Assembly: GCF_900141845.1 (NCBI RefSeq) | Contig: NZ_FQZB01000003.1 | Span: 186,001 to 250,000, forward strand | Source: Clostridium cavendishii DSM 21758 | Lineage (GTDB): Bacteria > Bacillota > Clostridia > Clostridiales > Clostridiaceae | Direction: 5' to 3' | DNA: 64,000 bases | In this document: positions 8,958 through 17,931 of the stretch, piece after piece | How positions within the stretch are numbered: position 1 is the stretch's first letter | Layout of the letters: each line of letters starts with the position of its first letter | The notes under the pieces: generated by a model | Databases searched by the model: none | What the model was told of the DNA's origin: nothing | What the model saw: only the letters and a program-made list of their open reading frames with translations | Position numbers and translations under genes: made by a program

Positions 8958-9009
8958 TTTCAGCTTCCATCATTCCACTGAAATAGGCTTCCTTATGTGG
9001 TCCAGCCTA
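8958..9009 (-). promoter_or_regulatory. Tandem GGA-loop stem-loops in the flgE leader
   Basis: Two abutting hairpins occupy the only sizeable gap between flgB and flgE. The first has arms TAGGCT/AGCCTA (9004-9009 and 8984-8989) and a 14-base loop that starts with GGA and ends AGGA. The second has arms TTTCAG/CTGAAA (8978-8983 and 8958-8963) and a 14-base loop with two GGA. The flgE Shine-Dalgarno GGAGGT follows. GGA in hairpin loops is the recognition element of CsrA/RsmA, and csrA is encoded in this window, so translational control of the hook protein is plausible. Confidence 0.45.
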
Positions 9010-9014
9010 CAAAT

Positions 9015-9416
9015 TTATAAAATTACTACACTATCTATATTAGTAAAAACATTTTCTTTAGCTCTTTGCTTGTCTACAGCTGTTATTATAGTTTTATTTT
9101 CAACACTAGCTATAATAGCCATATTTTTATAAAGCATTAATGTATTTTTAGAGCCTTTTTCCTTAGCTTTATCTAATCCATTTTGTAATGATGTGTAATC
9201 TTCTTTAGTAAAATTAACATCTTTTAGTCTTTCGGCTGCATGATTTGAAATCTTATACCCCTCATCAGAAAATGATTTCTTTTCAATTTCCTTTTCAAGT
9301 AACTTTTTAAAATTATCTTTATTATTCTCTTTTACCGTATTATCCTTAGTTAAAGAATTTATTCCACCAATATTCCCTATTGGATAAGCCTTACCATTTA
9401 TAATTCTATAACTCAT
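9015..9416 (-). CDS. Conserved flagellar operon protein (TIGR02530-like)
   Basis: A 133-residue soluble protein in the position, between flgD and flgE, where Firmicutes keep a conserved flagellar-operon protein of unknown role. The signature segments are FKKLLEKEIE near residue 38, ISNHAAERLKDVNFTKEDY in the middle and the end NKTIITAVDKQRAKENVFTNIDSVVIL-like tail. No signal peptide or membrane segment is visible. The start at 9416 (MSYRIING) is the first ATG after the flgD stop. The role is unknown beyond its association with hook assembly. Confidence 0.8.
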   Translation of the reverse strand: MSYRIINGKAYPIGNIGGINSLTKDNTVKENNKDNFKKLLEKEIEKKSFSDEGYKISNHAAERLKDVNFTKEDYTSLQNGLDKAKEKGSKNTLMLYKNMAIIASVENKTIITAVDKQRAKENVFTNIDSVVIL

Positions 9417-9445
9417 TTTATTTAATCCTTATTCAATTTCTATAT

Positions 9446-10231
9446 TTATGAAGTTGTTGATTTATCTGCAGTTGTTGATGTATCTGGAGTTGTTGGTGTC
9501 GTATTTGATGGTGGTGTAGTCATTTTACTAAGATCTCCAACCTTGCTTATCTTATCAAAAGAAATATCTGAAACTTCTCCTGTAGTATTATCTTGAAGCT
9601 TAACATTTACTTGTCCATAAGCATCTTTATAAACTCCAACTATTTTACCTTGAATAAAATTACCTTTACTATCTTTATCTGTTATTTCTACACTTTGTCC
9701 AATAAGTGATGAAGCAGTAAGAAACTTATTACCATTATTTATATTATTTAAGGAATTTAATTCATTATCTGAAGTATCCACAATCGATGATATATTATTT
9801 AAACCAAAATCTTTATAGTCTATTTTTCCATTTAACATATATTGAACAGATATCTTAGTACTACCACCAGTATTATCAACTGCCTTTATTACACCTGTAT
9901 ATGGATTTCCTTTATCATCTTTAATATTTAGTATTACACCTTTCCCAACTAACGAATTATTCGCATAATTAGTCATAGTGCTATTTAAATTTGACATTTG
10001 TTCAATAGATGCAAATTGCGCCATTTGTGTTATAAATTGTGTTGAATCCTTTGTATTATCTGGATCTTGATTTGAAAGCTCAGCAGATAAAATTTTCAAA
10101 AAGGAATTCTTATTCATATCTGAAGTAGATTGAACTATAGGTGTTCCTCTGTCAGTTTTACTAGAACTACTACTATAAGCAGGATTTGTCGTGCTCTGGG
10201 TAAGCGGATTTATTTTAGGTGCATCAGCCAT
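9446..10231 (-). CDS. flgD: FlgD, hook-capping scaffold protein
   Basis: FlgD caps the growing hook and guides FlgE polymerisation. The N-terminal region holds the FlgD motif FLKILSAELSNQDPDNTKDS followed by QFITQMAQFASIEQMSNLNS (about residues 43-86), and the rest has two repeated beta-rich segments (for example GVIKAVDN and GKIVGVYKD). The tail after about residue 235 is a Thr/Pro/Ser-rich low-complexity stretch. A good Shine-Dalgarno (GGAGGTATAG) precedes ATG 10231. Spacing to fliK is 12 bases. Confidence 0.95.
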   Translation of the reverse strand: MADAPKINPLTQSTTNPAYSSSSSKTDRGTPIVQSTSDMNKNSFLKILSAELSNQDPDNTKDSTQFITQMAQFASIEQMSNLNSTMTNYANNSLVGKGVILNIKDDKGNPYTGVIKAVDNTGGSTKISVQYMLNGKIDYKDFGLNNISSIVDTSDNELNSLNNINNGNKFLTASSLIGQSVEITDKDSKGNFIQGKIVGVYKDAYGQVNVKLQDNTTGEVSDISFDKISKVGDLSKMTTPPSNTTPTTPDTSTTADKSTTS

Positions 10232-10243
10232 TTTCTATACCTC

Positions 10244-11644
10244 CTATACTAACATATTTATATTATTGGTTCCTTCTGACTCTTCTTCTATTTCTTCTTC
10301 AAAATCATCACTATTATTTAAACCATTCGATGTTCTATTTTCTTTTGTACTATTTTCTCTTTGAAAATTTGATTCTCCACTAAAAAACGTAGTGTCTTCA
10401 TTAGATAATCCTATATTAACATCTGACATTTTAATACCTTGATTTTCTAGAGTCTTCTTTATTTCTGCAGCTGCATTATTTAATAGATGTGTAGTTTCTT
10501 TATTAGCTGCAGTTATTGTAGCCTTCATTGATTCTCCTTGAGCTACAAGCTTTATTGTAACTTCTCCTAAATCTTTAGGATTCATTTTTACAACTAAAGT
10601 TTTAGTATCATTTACACTCATATATTTTATAGTTTTCACTATATCATTTACCATAGTGTTTTTATTTATAACTGTAACTTCCTTAGGCTGTTCTATATTT
10701 TTAGCTTCAGCCAATCTTTGGGCAAACACTGATATATTAGACTGCTTGTCCTTAGGATCTTCAATTATATTTTTTAAAGTACTATAATCTTTATCATTTT
10801 TTAGAAATTCATCTTTAGATTCTTTTTTCGTATTATTTTCTGCATTTTTAGAAGAAGCTTTTCCATCATTAGTATTAATTATAACTTTTTCAATATCTAC
10901 ATTTTTATTAGTTTCAACTTTCTCCTCTTTTAAATTAGCAGTTTCACTTTTTACATTTTTAGAATTCAAAAGAATATTTAAGCTATTTTTAAGATTTTTT
11001 ATATCATCTAAATTTAAATCTTTTAAACTTTCAGGACTTAACTTTACATCTACACTTTTCAATAGATTCTTGAATTCATTAAGTATTTCTGGATTTACTT
11101 TGCTTAAATTCTCCATTTTACCTGACTTAACTGCTTCTAATAGATTGGCTAGAACCCCTTTAAGCTCACTAAGTTTTTCTCCATTTGCTGAATTCAACTT
11201 CATAAGTGTAGCTTCATTAACTTTCACTTCACTATTATCACCTAATAAATTATTCAAAAGATTTATTTCTTTATTTGTATCATCCTTAACCATGTTTGAA
11301 TTATTATTATCTAAAGCTTTTAATTTTTCTAATAATGAAGCTATAAGCAACAATAATTTATTATCGTCAGTTGAATCTTCCTTATTAATATCCTTTATTG
11401 AATTTTCTATTTCTTCTTTAGTTAATGTTTTACACTCTTCATCTTTAGCACTATCTTCAACTTTTACTTCTTTTACATCTTGACTCGAATCAACTTTATT
11501 TTGTGGTTTTATAGTTTCATTTTGATTTGAGTTTTTAGCCAAAATTTCCTTAAAGTTACTTTTATCGTCGTTAACTTTATTTTGCTGTGAATTGTTGGAA
11601 TTTAAGTTTGGTAAATTAGATATATTGTTATTCGTGTTTATCAT
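10244..11644 (-). CDS. fliK: FliK, hook-length control protein
   Basis: FliK is the secreted molecular ruler that measures hook length and triggers the FlhB switch. The 466-residue product is Asn/Lys/Glu-rich and probably mostly disordered. Its conserved C-terminal domain (about residues 330-420) has LVVKMNPKDLGEVTIKL and TTHLLNNAAAEIKKTLENQG, the FliK/Flg_hook signature. An in-frame start six codons upstream exists, but AGGGGGTGAG is correctly placed for ATG 11644, which lies just past the fliJ stop at 11649-11651. Confidence 0.92.
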   Translation of the reverse strand: MINTNNNISNLPNLNSNNSQQNKVNDDKSNFKEILAKNSNQNETIKPQNKVDSSQDVKEVKVEDSAKDEECKTLTKEEIENSIKDINKEDSTDDNKLLLLIASLLEKLKALDNNNSNMVKDDTNKEINLLNNLLGDNSEVKVNEATLMKLNSANGEKLSELKGVLANLLEAVKSGKMENLSKVNPEILNEFKNLLKSVDVKLSPESLKDLNLDDIKNLKNSLNILLNSKNVKSETANLKEEKVETNKNVDIEKVIINTNDGKASSKNAENNTKKESKDEFLKNDKDYSTLKNIIEDPKDKQSNISVFAQRLAEAKNIEQPKEVTVINKNTMVNDIVKTIKYMSVNDTKTLVVKMNPKDLGEVTIKLVAQGESMKATITAANKETTHLLNNAAAEIKKTLENQGIKMSDVNIGLSNEDTTFFSGESNFQRENSTKENRTSNGLNNSDDFEEEIEEESEGTNNINMLV

Positions 11645-11648
11645 TTTC

Positions 11649-12089
11649 TCACCCCCTTTCAAGTCTTCTTATATGTGCATATAACGCAAATTCATCATTA
11701 GTTATTTGTTCCACCCTTTCTTCTTCTTTTATAAAGCTTTCATACTTTTTTTCTTTAAGGATTTCTACTGTTTTTCTTTCTATTTGCTTTACTTTTGCTT
11801 GCTCTCTTTTAACATTAACTTCTCTATCTTTAATTTCTATTTTCATTTCTGTATTTTGTATAGCATTAGTTACAGTTTGCAAATAACTTCTTTTAAGTTT
11901 TTGGTAAACCACAGACTCACCATTTTTAATAACACTATATTTAGTATAGTTGTCCTTAAATTGTTGCAAAGTATTTTCTAACTCTAACTTTTCTTTTTGA
12001 ACACTTTGAAGTGCTCTAACAGCTTCGTCTTCTTTATCTTTTCTTATATCCAGAACCTTTTGAAGTGGAAATTTAAAACCTTTCGCCAT
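11649..12089 (-). CDS. fliJ: FliJ, export chaperone-escort protein
   Basis: FliJ is the coiled-coil stalk that couples the FliI ATPase to the FlhA gate. The 146-residue product is almost entirely helical and charged, opening with MAKGFKFPLQKVLDIRKDKE, the usual FliJ start, with long Lys/Glu heptad-like runs after it. Length is standard. It lies directly after fliI (five-base gap), as in nearly all Firmicutes. Confidence 0.93.
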   Translation of the reverse strand: MAKGFKFPLQKVLDIRKDKEDEAVRALQSVQKEKLELENTLQQFKDNYTKYSVIKNGESVVYQKLKRSYLQTVTNAIQNTEMKIEIKDREVNVKREQAKVKQIERKTVEILKEKKYESFIKEEERVEQITNDEFALYAHIRRLERG

Positions 12090-12094
12090 ATTTA

Positions 12095-13405
12095 TTACCC
12101 TCTAAAAATTCCTTTCAGCTTGTTTATAGATTCATCAAAGTTTGATTTTTCACTAATACCTTGCTTTAAGAAACCATTTATATCATCATTTAGTCTTACA
12201 GCTAAATCAACTTTCTTATTACTTCCACTTACATAAGCCCCGATATTTATAAGATCTTCTGATTCTTTATAAGTTGCAAGTAAATCTCTTGCAAAAGAAG
12301 CCGTTTGTTTATGCTCCTCCTCTGCTATAGAAGACATAAGTCTTGATACTGAGTTTAGAATATCAATGGCAGGATAATGATTCTTATGAGCTAAAGCTCT
12401 TGATAAAACTATATGTCCATCTAATATACCTCTTACTGTATCTGCTATAGGTTCATTAAAATCATCACCATCAACAAGAACTGTATAAAAAGCAGTTATA
12501 GAACCTTTATCTGACGTTCCTGCTCTTTCCATAAGCCTAGGAAGCATTGCAAAAACTGATGGAGTATATCCTTTTGTTGCTGGTGGTTCTCCAATAGCTA
12601 GTCCAACTTCTCTTTGAGCCATAGCAAATCTTGTTACAGAGTCCATCATCAAAATAACCTTTTTACCCTTGTCCCTAAAATACTCTGCAATAGCTGTTGC
12701 TGTTAATGCGCCTTTAAGTCTTATAAGCGCTGGTTTATCAGATGTTGCACAAACAACTACTGATTTCTTCATACCTTCTGGTCCTAAATCTTTCTCTATA
12801 AAGTCAAGAACTTCTCTTCCTCTTTCACCGATAAGTGCAATAACATTCACATCTGCCTCAGCTTCTCTAGCTATCATACCCAACGTTGTACTTTTACCAA
12901 CACCTGAGCCTGCAAATATACCTATTCTTTGACCTTCTCCACAAGTTAAAAAACCATCTATAGCTCTAACACCTGTAGGTATTATTTCTTTAATTCTTTT
13001 TCTCCTCATAGGGTCTGGAGGGGCGTTATCCAATGAATAATTTTCTCCAAAACTTATTTGATTACCATCAAAAGGAACACCTAAACCATCTATTATTTTT
13101 CCTAAAAGCTCGTCACTACACTTAACACTTAAAGGAATTCCTTCTGGAACAACCTTACATCCTGGTGCTATACCAATTAATTCACCAAGTGGCATAAGTA
13201 TTACTCCATCATCTTTAAATCCAACTACTTCACATTTTATAGGGTCATTTTTATCATTATATATAGTACAAAGTTCTCCTACAAAAGCTTTTACACCTTC
13301 AACTTCTATTGTAAGACCTATAACTTTTTTTACACGACCCTCATAATAAAAGGGAGATACATCTTTAATTTTTTTATTTAAAATTTCAAAATCTAAATCT
13401 ATCAT
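12095..13405 (-). CDS. fliI: FliI, flagellar export ATPase
   Basis: FliI is the F1-beta-like ATPase of the export apparatus. The Walker A GSGVGKST lies at about residues 166-173, followed by ALIGERGREVLDFI, the Walker B region VILMMDSVTRFAMAQREVGL and the GEPPATKGYTPSVFAMLPRLMERAG segment typical of flagellar and injectisome ATPases. The start at ATG 13405 (MIDLDFE, 436 residues) is preferred over an upstream in-frame codon because GGGGGGAAG is placed directly before it. It lies 24 bases after fliH. Confidence 0.97.
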   Translation of the reverse strand: MIDLDFEILNKKIKDVSPFYYEGRVKKVIGLTIEVEGVKAFVGELCTIYNDKNDPIKCEVVGFKDDGVILMPLGELIGIAPGCKVVPEGIPLSVKCSDELLGKIIDGLGVPFDGNQISFGENYSLDNAPPDPMRRKRIKEIIPTGVRAIDGFLTCGEGQRIGIFAGSGVGKSTTLGMIAREAEADVNVIALIGERGREVLDFIEKDLGPEGMKKSVVVCATSDKPALIRLKGALTATAIAEYFRDKGKKVILMMDSVTRFAMAQREVGLAIGEPPATKGYTPSVFAMLPRLMERAGTSDKGSITAFYTVLVDGDDFNEPIADTVRGILDGHIVLSRALAHKNHYPAIDILNSVSRLMSSIAEEEHKQTASFARDLLATYKESEDLINIGAYVSGSNKKVDLAVRLNDDINGFLKQGISEKSNFDESINKLKGIFRG

Positions 13406-13429
13406 AACTTCCCCCCGCATTTAAAAAGT

Positions 13430-14194
13430 TTAAAATAAATTTTCTCTTAGCTTTTCAAGCCCAATATCAAGTCCTACCATCACTTTGCCGTTTTGCTTTT
13501 CAACAACAGCATTTCCACTTTCTAAACTAGAATCTTCAAGAACAAATATTTCACCTTTTAATGCAAATTTAAGCTTCCATTTTTCAATTTCATTTTCTAT
13601 ACTTTCTATATGATTTTTATTACATTTTATTACAAAAGTGCTACTTTCTTTGGATTTTTCTATTACTTCTTCTAAAAGATTAATTATTCCATCTTCTTTT
13701 TCGAGTTTTTCTTTAACTATGTTTTCGGCCATATTATAAGCTAACTTTACTATTTCATTTTTTTTCAAAACCAAATATTCTTCATATTGCTTCTTTGCAT
13801 CTAAAAGAATATTACTAGCATTTTCTACTATTGCATTTGCTTCTAATGTAGCCTGTTCTATATGTTTTTCATAAGACTCCTTATAACCTTGCTTATATCC
13901 ATCTTCATAACCATTTTTGGAACCTTCATCATAAGCCTTTTCATAAGCTTCTTTTTCTATTTGTTGTGCTTCTTCATAAGCTTTGCTTAACATAGTTTCT
14001 TTTTGTTGTTTAGCACTTTTTATTATGTTTTCACCTATATTTTTATAGCTTTCTACTATAGAATCATCTATTTTTTGAGGTTCAGACTGAATACTTTCTT
14101 CCTTACTAACATGCTCATAAAAAGTGTCTATACGTCTTTTATCATTTGCATTAAGCACACTATTGTTTTTTATTACACTATAGGATGATTGCAT
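13430..14194 (-). CDS. fliH: FliH, export ATPase regulator/stator
   Basis: FliH forms the peripheral stalk that holds FliI to the C-ring. The 254-residue product has a polar N-terminus, a central Glu/Tyr/Gly helical repeat (YEKAYDEGSKNGYEDGYKQG, about residues 88-107) with the GxxxG pattern typical of FliH, and a C-terminal domain resembling the ATP-synthase delta/E fold (VLEDSSLESGNAVVEKQNG). A GTG at 14203 is possible, but AAGAGGTG is spaced for ATG 14194. The start overlaps the fliG end by 17 bases, suggesting translational coupling. Confidence 0.92.
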   Translation of the reverse strand: MQSSYSVIKNNSVLNANDKRRIDTFYEHVSKEESIQSEPQKIDDSIVESYKNIGENIIKSAKQQKETMLSKAYEEAQQIEKEAYEKAYDEGSKNGYEDGYKQGYKESYEKHIEQATLEANAIVENASNILLDAKKQYEEYLVLKKNEIVKLAYNMAENIVKEKLEKEDGIINLLEEVIEKSKESSTFVIKCNKNHIESIENEIEKWKLKFALKGEIFVLEDSSLESGNAVVEKQNGKVMVGLDIGLEKLRENLF

Positions 14195-15191
14195 CTTCTC
14201 CACCTCTTGATATTATTATCTCTCCAGCTTCATCTAACCTTCTTATGATACTAACAATTTTTTGTTGTGCTTTTTCAACATCCATAAGTCTTACTGGTCC
14301 TAAGAATTCCATATCTTCTTTTAAAGCTGCAGCTGCTCTCTTAGATTGATTTCTAAATATAGCATTAGCAACTTCTTCTGAACAACCTTTAAGTGCAAGA
14401 GCAAGTTCTTTTGCTTCAACTTCTCTAAGAATTCTTTGAATAGACGGATCATCAAGAGTAATGACATCTTCAAATACAAACATGCTGCTCTTAACTTTAT
14501 CAGCAAGCTCTGCATCTTCTCTTTCAAGACTTTCTGTAATATTCTTTTCAGTTGTTCTATCAACTTGGTTTAATATGTCAACTAGAGTTTCAACGCCTCC
14601 AATAGTTGTCATTTCTGTTCTAACTACTGATGAAAGTTTTCCTTCTAGAACCTTTTCAATTTCTTTAATAACCATAGGAGATGTAGTACTCATAGTTGCT
14701 ATTCTAAATGCAACATCCGTTTGGATATCTTCAGGCAACTCAGCCATAACCTGAGCTGCCTTATCTGGTTGAAGATAACAAAGTATTAATGCTATAGTTT
14801 GAGGATGCTCATTATTTATAACATTTAAAAGTTGATGAGCATCTGCCTTTCTGGCAATTGAAAATGGTCTATATTGTGATGTAGCTTCTGAAACTTTATT
14901 AAGAATATCACTTGCTCTTTGGCTACCAAGAGCTTTAGAAAGTAAAGCTCTTGCATAGTCCATTCCACCTTCTTTTATATAATCCCTAGCTTGATTCATA
15001 TCTATAAATTCCGAAAGAATTTCTTCTCTTTGTTCTCCTGTAACAGAATTTATATTTGCTATTTCATAAGTTATTTTTTGAATTTCACTTTCAGGTAATT
15101 TCTTGATGATTCCAGCCGCAGCCTCCGGTCCAATTGTAATAAATAATATAGCTGCTTTCTGCACTCCTGTAAGTTTGCCTTCTTTACTCAT
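14178..15191 (-). CDS. fliG: FliG, rotor/switch protein
   Basis: FliG connects the MS ring to the C ring and receives torque from the stator. Armadillo-like domains are recognisable: the N-terminal LTGVQKAAILFITIGPEAAA, the middle EHPQTIALILCYLQPDKAA (with the conserved EHPQ) and the C-terminal charged torque helix region (ILREVEAKELALALKG, SKRAAAALKEDMEFLGPVRL). The 337-residue length is standard. ATG 15191 is preferred over TTG 15194 because of GAGGTGATTG just upstream. It lies 13 bases after fliF and overlaps fliH. Confidence 0.97.
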   Translation of the reverse strand: MSKEGKLTGVQKAAILFITIGPEAAAGIIKKLPESEIQKITYEIANINSVTGEQREEILSEFIDMNQARDYIKEGGMDYARALLSKALGSQRASDILNKVSEATSQYRPFSIARKADAHQLLNVINNEHPQTIALILCYLQPDKAAQVMAELPEDIQTDVAFRIATMSTTSPMVIKEIEKVLEGKLSSVVRTEMTTIGGVETLVDILNQVDRTTEKNITESLEREDAELADKVKSSMFVFEDVITLDDPSIQRILREVEAKELALALKGCSEEVANAIFRNQSKRAAAALKEDMEFLGPVRLMDVEKAQQKIVSIIRRLDEAGEIIISRGGEDAIIL

Positions 15192-15204
15192 CAATCAATC
15201 ACCT

Positions 15205-16773
15205 CTACCTCTCACTTTCCGACATCCAAGACTTAATAATATCAGCCACTTGATCTGGCTTATCTGTTGCATATTTCTTAATTTCATTTTCTAAGTGAGA
15301 CTTTTCATCTTGTACATCAAAATCTATAGGATCAAAAGTCTTAACTTCTTTTGGTGTAATATTATTATTTACAACAACATCTAAAATATGCTCCTCTTTC
15401 TCTTCTTGTTTCGGTTTTCTCTTTTTAATTATTATTATAACAACTATTATTATTACTATTAGAGCTATAACACCAGCTACTACCATCTTAATTAATTCCG
15501 CCTTCTTAGCATTTGCAGTTTCTTGGTTTAATTGGTCTAATTCTTTTTGAGCTGCATCTTTTTGTGCTGGGTCAAAAGCAATACCTAACACATTTATAGA
15601 ATCGCCTCTATCTTCTTTATAACCAATTGCAGTACCAACTATATTTTTAATAGCTTGTGTTGTAGCATCATCAAGTTTTCCATCTACAACTACAGAAGCT
15701 GTTACTCTTTTTACTTCTCCTGGAGCACTAATAGTTTTAGTTTCAGTTTGTCCTATTTGATATTCTGTAGTATCATCTTCACTAACATTTTGATTAGTAG
15801 AAGTTCCATTTGAAATAGTATTACTCATATTATTATCTACAGGACTTTGGCTATTAGTTCCACCAGAATTAGAATTATTATTTTTTATAGTATGTTGACT
15901 TTTTATAACTTTATTAGGATCTACAACAACTTGTGTTTTTTCTTTAGAATCAAAATCTAAAACTGCATTAACAGTAGCTTTAACCTTATCTTTTCCTATA
16001 ACAGGAACTAAAAGTTCATTAACTTTATCTGATAATGTTTGTTCATATTGTTGTTGAAGTCCTTGTTGCTTTTCTACAGATGATGAACTAACTTGTGTAT
16101 CTCCTGTTTTATCAAATAATCCTTTAGATAAAAGATTCATATTACCATCTATTACTTCAATATTTTCTTTAGGTATATTTTCAGTTGCACCTGATACTAA
16201 TGATACTATTGATCTAACTTGATCGTCAGTTAACTTTTGTCCAGCTTTTAACGCTAAATAAACTGAAGCTTTTCCTGGTTTTTTATCTTTTACAAACACA
16301 GAATCTGTAGCTGGAGTTTCATGAACTCTAGCATTTTCAACTTGTGAAAAACTTTTTATTGTTTTTTCTAATTCCCCTTCTTGCATTCTTTGCTTTTTTA
16401 TTTTAAATTCTTCATCAGTCATACCAAATGAATTTCCACTATCCATTAATTCATACCCTTGACTTCCACTTGTTACTTCTGATGCTAAAGATAATCTTAA
16501 CTCATCTACTTGTTCCTTTGGTACCATTATAGAATTGCCATTTATTTTCATATCAACTTTTTGTTCTTTTAATTTCGCCGTTATTGTTTGTGCATCTTTT
16601 GGATCTAAATTAGAAAATAATATTTTATATTTATTATTGTTAGAATACACAACGAAAGTTATTATTGCTATTATTACAGCTAGGAACGAAACTAGAATGG
16701 CAATCTTTGCACCCTTACTTAATGCTTTAAATTTTTCTTTAATTTTTTTAAAGCCTTCTTTTAGTTTGTCCAT
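15205..16773 (-). CDS. fliF: FliF, MS-ring protein
   Basis: FliF builds the membrane-embedded MS ring. There is one membrane helix near residues 23-45 (IAILVSFLAVIIAIITFVVY) and a second near 430-450 (VVAGVIALIVIIIVVIIIIKK) flanking a large periplasmic ring-building region with the KILFSNLDPKDAQTI and LSLASEVTSGSQGYELMD signatures. The cytosolic tail (SWMSESER end) is the FliG-binding segment. The start is taken at ATG 16773, eight bases after AAGGAG, rather than the two in-frame codons just upstream. Confidence 0.96.
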   Translation of the reverse strand: MDKLKEGFKKIKEKFKALSKGAKIAILVSFLAVIIAIITFVVYSNNNKYKILFSNLDPKDAQTITAKLKEQKVDMKINGNSIMVPKEQVDELRLSLASEVTSGSQGYELMDSGNSFGMTDEEFKIKKQRMQEGELEKTIKSFSQVENARVHETPATDSVFVKDKKPGKASVYLALKAGQKLTDDQVRSIVSLVSGATENIPKENIEVIDGNMNLLSKGLFDKTGDTQVSSSSVEKQQGLQQQYEQTLSDKVNELLVPVIGKDKVKATVNAVLDFDSKEKTQVVVDPNKVIKSQHTIKNNNSNSGGTNSQSPVDNNMSNTISNGTSTNQNVSEDDTTEYQIGQTETKTISAPGEVKRVTASVVVDGKLDDATTQAIKNIVGTAIGYKEDRGDSINVLGIAFDPAQKDAAQKELDQLNQETANAKKAELIKMVVAGVIALIVIIIVVIIIIKKRKPKQEEKEEHILDVVVNNNITPKEVKTFDPIDFDVQDEKSHLENEIKKYATDKPDQVADIIKSWMSESER

Positions 16774-16798
16774 TAGCATCACTCCTTACTTATCTTAA

Positions 16799-17110
16799 TT
16801 ATAATTGCATTCTGCTTAACTCTTGATATGCTTCTACAAGTTTATTTCTAACTTGAGCTGCAAGTTGTAATGACATTTTTGCCTCTTCGCCTGCAATCAT
16901 AACTTGATGTATATCAACGTCTTTATCGCCTTTAACCATTTTATCTGTAAGAACATTCGCATCTATTTGTTTATCATTTACTTTATCCAACTCAGTTTTA
17001 AGTGTATCAATGAAACTCAATCCATTATTAGTATCTTTTGGCTGATTACTAGTCTTTTCTATCCCTTTTTCAAAAACACTAATATCTGGAATAAAATTAT
17101 TTATCTTCAT
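16799..17110 (-). CDS. fliE: FliE, rod/MS-ring junction protein
   Basis: FliE is the small, secreted adaptor between the MS ring and the rod. The 103-residue product shows the family C-terminus: IDANVLTDKMVKGDKDVDIH followed by QVMIAGEEAKMSLQLAAQVRNKLVEAYQE. Length is standard, and the gene sits between flgC and fliF as expected. Confidence 0.96.
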   Translation of the reverse strand: MKINNFIPDISVFEKGIEKTSNQPKDTNNGLSFIDTLKTELDKVNDKQIDANVLTDKMVKGDKDVDIHQVMIAGEEAKMSLQLAAQVRNKLVEAYQELSRMQL

Positions 17111-17121
17111 GTTTTATTCTC

Positions 17122-17529
17122 CTACCTTCCTATTTCTAAAGCTTTTGAAAACATACTTTTTTCTGAATTTAAAGTATCAACATTAGCTTCATATGATCTT
17201 GAAGCTGATATCATATCTGCCATTTCATTTAATATATTAACATTAGGCATTGTTACATAACCTGTATTATCTGCATCTGGATTTGATGGATCATAAACTT
17301 TTTTAAGTGGCGATTTATCTTCTTCTATTCCAACTGCCTTAACACCATTAAACCCTCTAGCTGAATCAAGGTTTTCTTGAAACACAGCTACTTTTCTAAC
17401 ATAAGGCTTTCCATTTTCGCCTCTAGTAGTGTTTGCATTTGCTATATTTGATGATATTGTATCCATTCTAAGTCTCTCAGCTGAAAGACCACTTGCACTA
17501 ATTCTAAGTGCACCAAATAGCGAACTCAT
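17122..17529 (-). CDS. flgC: FlgC, proximal rod protein
   Basis: Rod subunit of the basal body. The N-terminus LFGALRISASGLSAERLRM and ISSNIANANTTR is the rod-protein motif, and the C-terminus VNILNEMADMISASRSYEAN is characteristic of FlgC. Length is 135 residues. The gene is six bases downstream of flgB and has a clear Shine-Dalgarno in that gap (GGGAGGTAGC). Confidence 0.96.
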   Translation of the reverse strand: MSSLFGALRISASGLSAERLRMDTISSNIANANTTRGENGKPYVRKVAVFQENLDSARGFNGVKAVGIEEDKSPLKKVYDPSNPDADNTGYVTMPNVNILNEMADMISASRSYEANVDTLNSEKSMFSKALEIGR

Positions 17530-17535
17530 AAATTG

Positions 17536-17931
17536 CTACCTCCCACCGTTTATTATATATCTTGTCATGCTCATTTTACTATTTGCTTGCGTTATAAGAG
17601 CATTATACATAAGTGTATTTGCTGCTTGATTTGATTTTTCCACATCTAAGTCCACATTGTTACCATCAGCTCTCATAGAGTTTGAGGTATCCTTGTCCAC
17701 TTTTACTTGACCTAAATCATTTCCATTAAAACCAACTGAACCAGTTTTAGAAACCTCATCAGTTTTATCTTTTAGAGTATCTTCAAATGATACTGTAAAT
17801 CTTTTATATCCTTTTGTATTTATATTTGCCATATTATTTGCTATAACTTTACCCCTAAATGAAGATACATCTAATCCTTTTTTTAAAAGATTATATGTAT
17901 AAGTATCTGAATCCATTCTTATACCACTCAT
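17536..17931 (-). CDS. flgB: FlgB, proximal rod protein
   Basis: Rod subunit and first gene of the flagellar operon. The 131-residue product has the FlgB pattern LKKGLDVSSFRGKVIANNMA, NTKGYKRFTVSFED and the end NTLMYNALITQANSKMSMTR. GGAGGTTAATT precedes ATG 17931. All genes from here to the left edge run in the same direction with mostly overlapping or under-30-base gaps, implying one long transcript. Confidence 0.95.
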   Translation of the reverse strand: MSGIRMDSDTYTYNLLKKGLDVSSFRGKVIANNMANINTKGYKRFTVSFEDTLKDKTDEVSKTGSVGFNGNDLGQVKVDKDTSNSMRADGNNVDLDVEKSNQAANTLMYNALITQANSKMSMTRYIINGGR

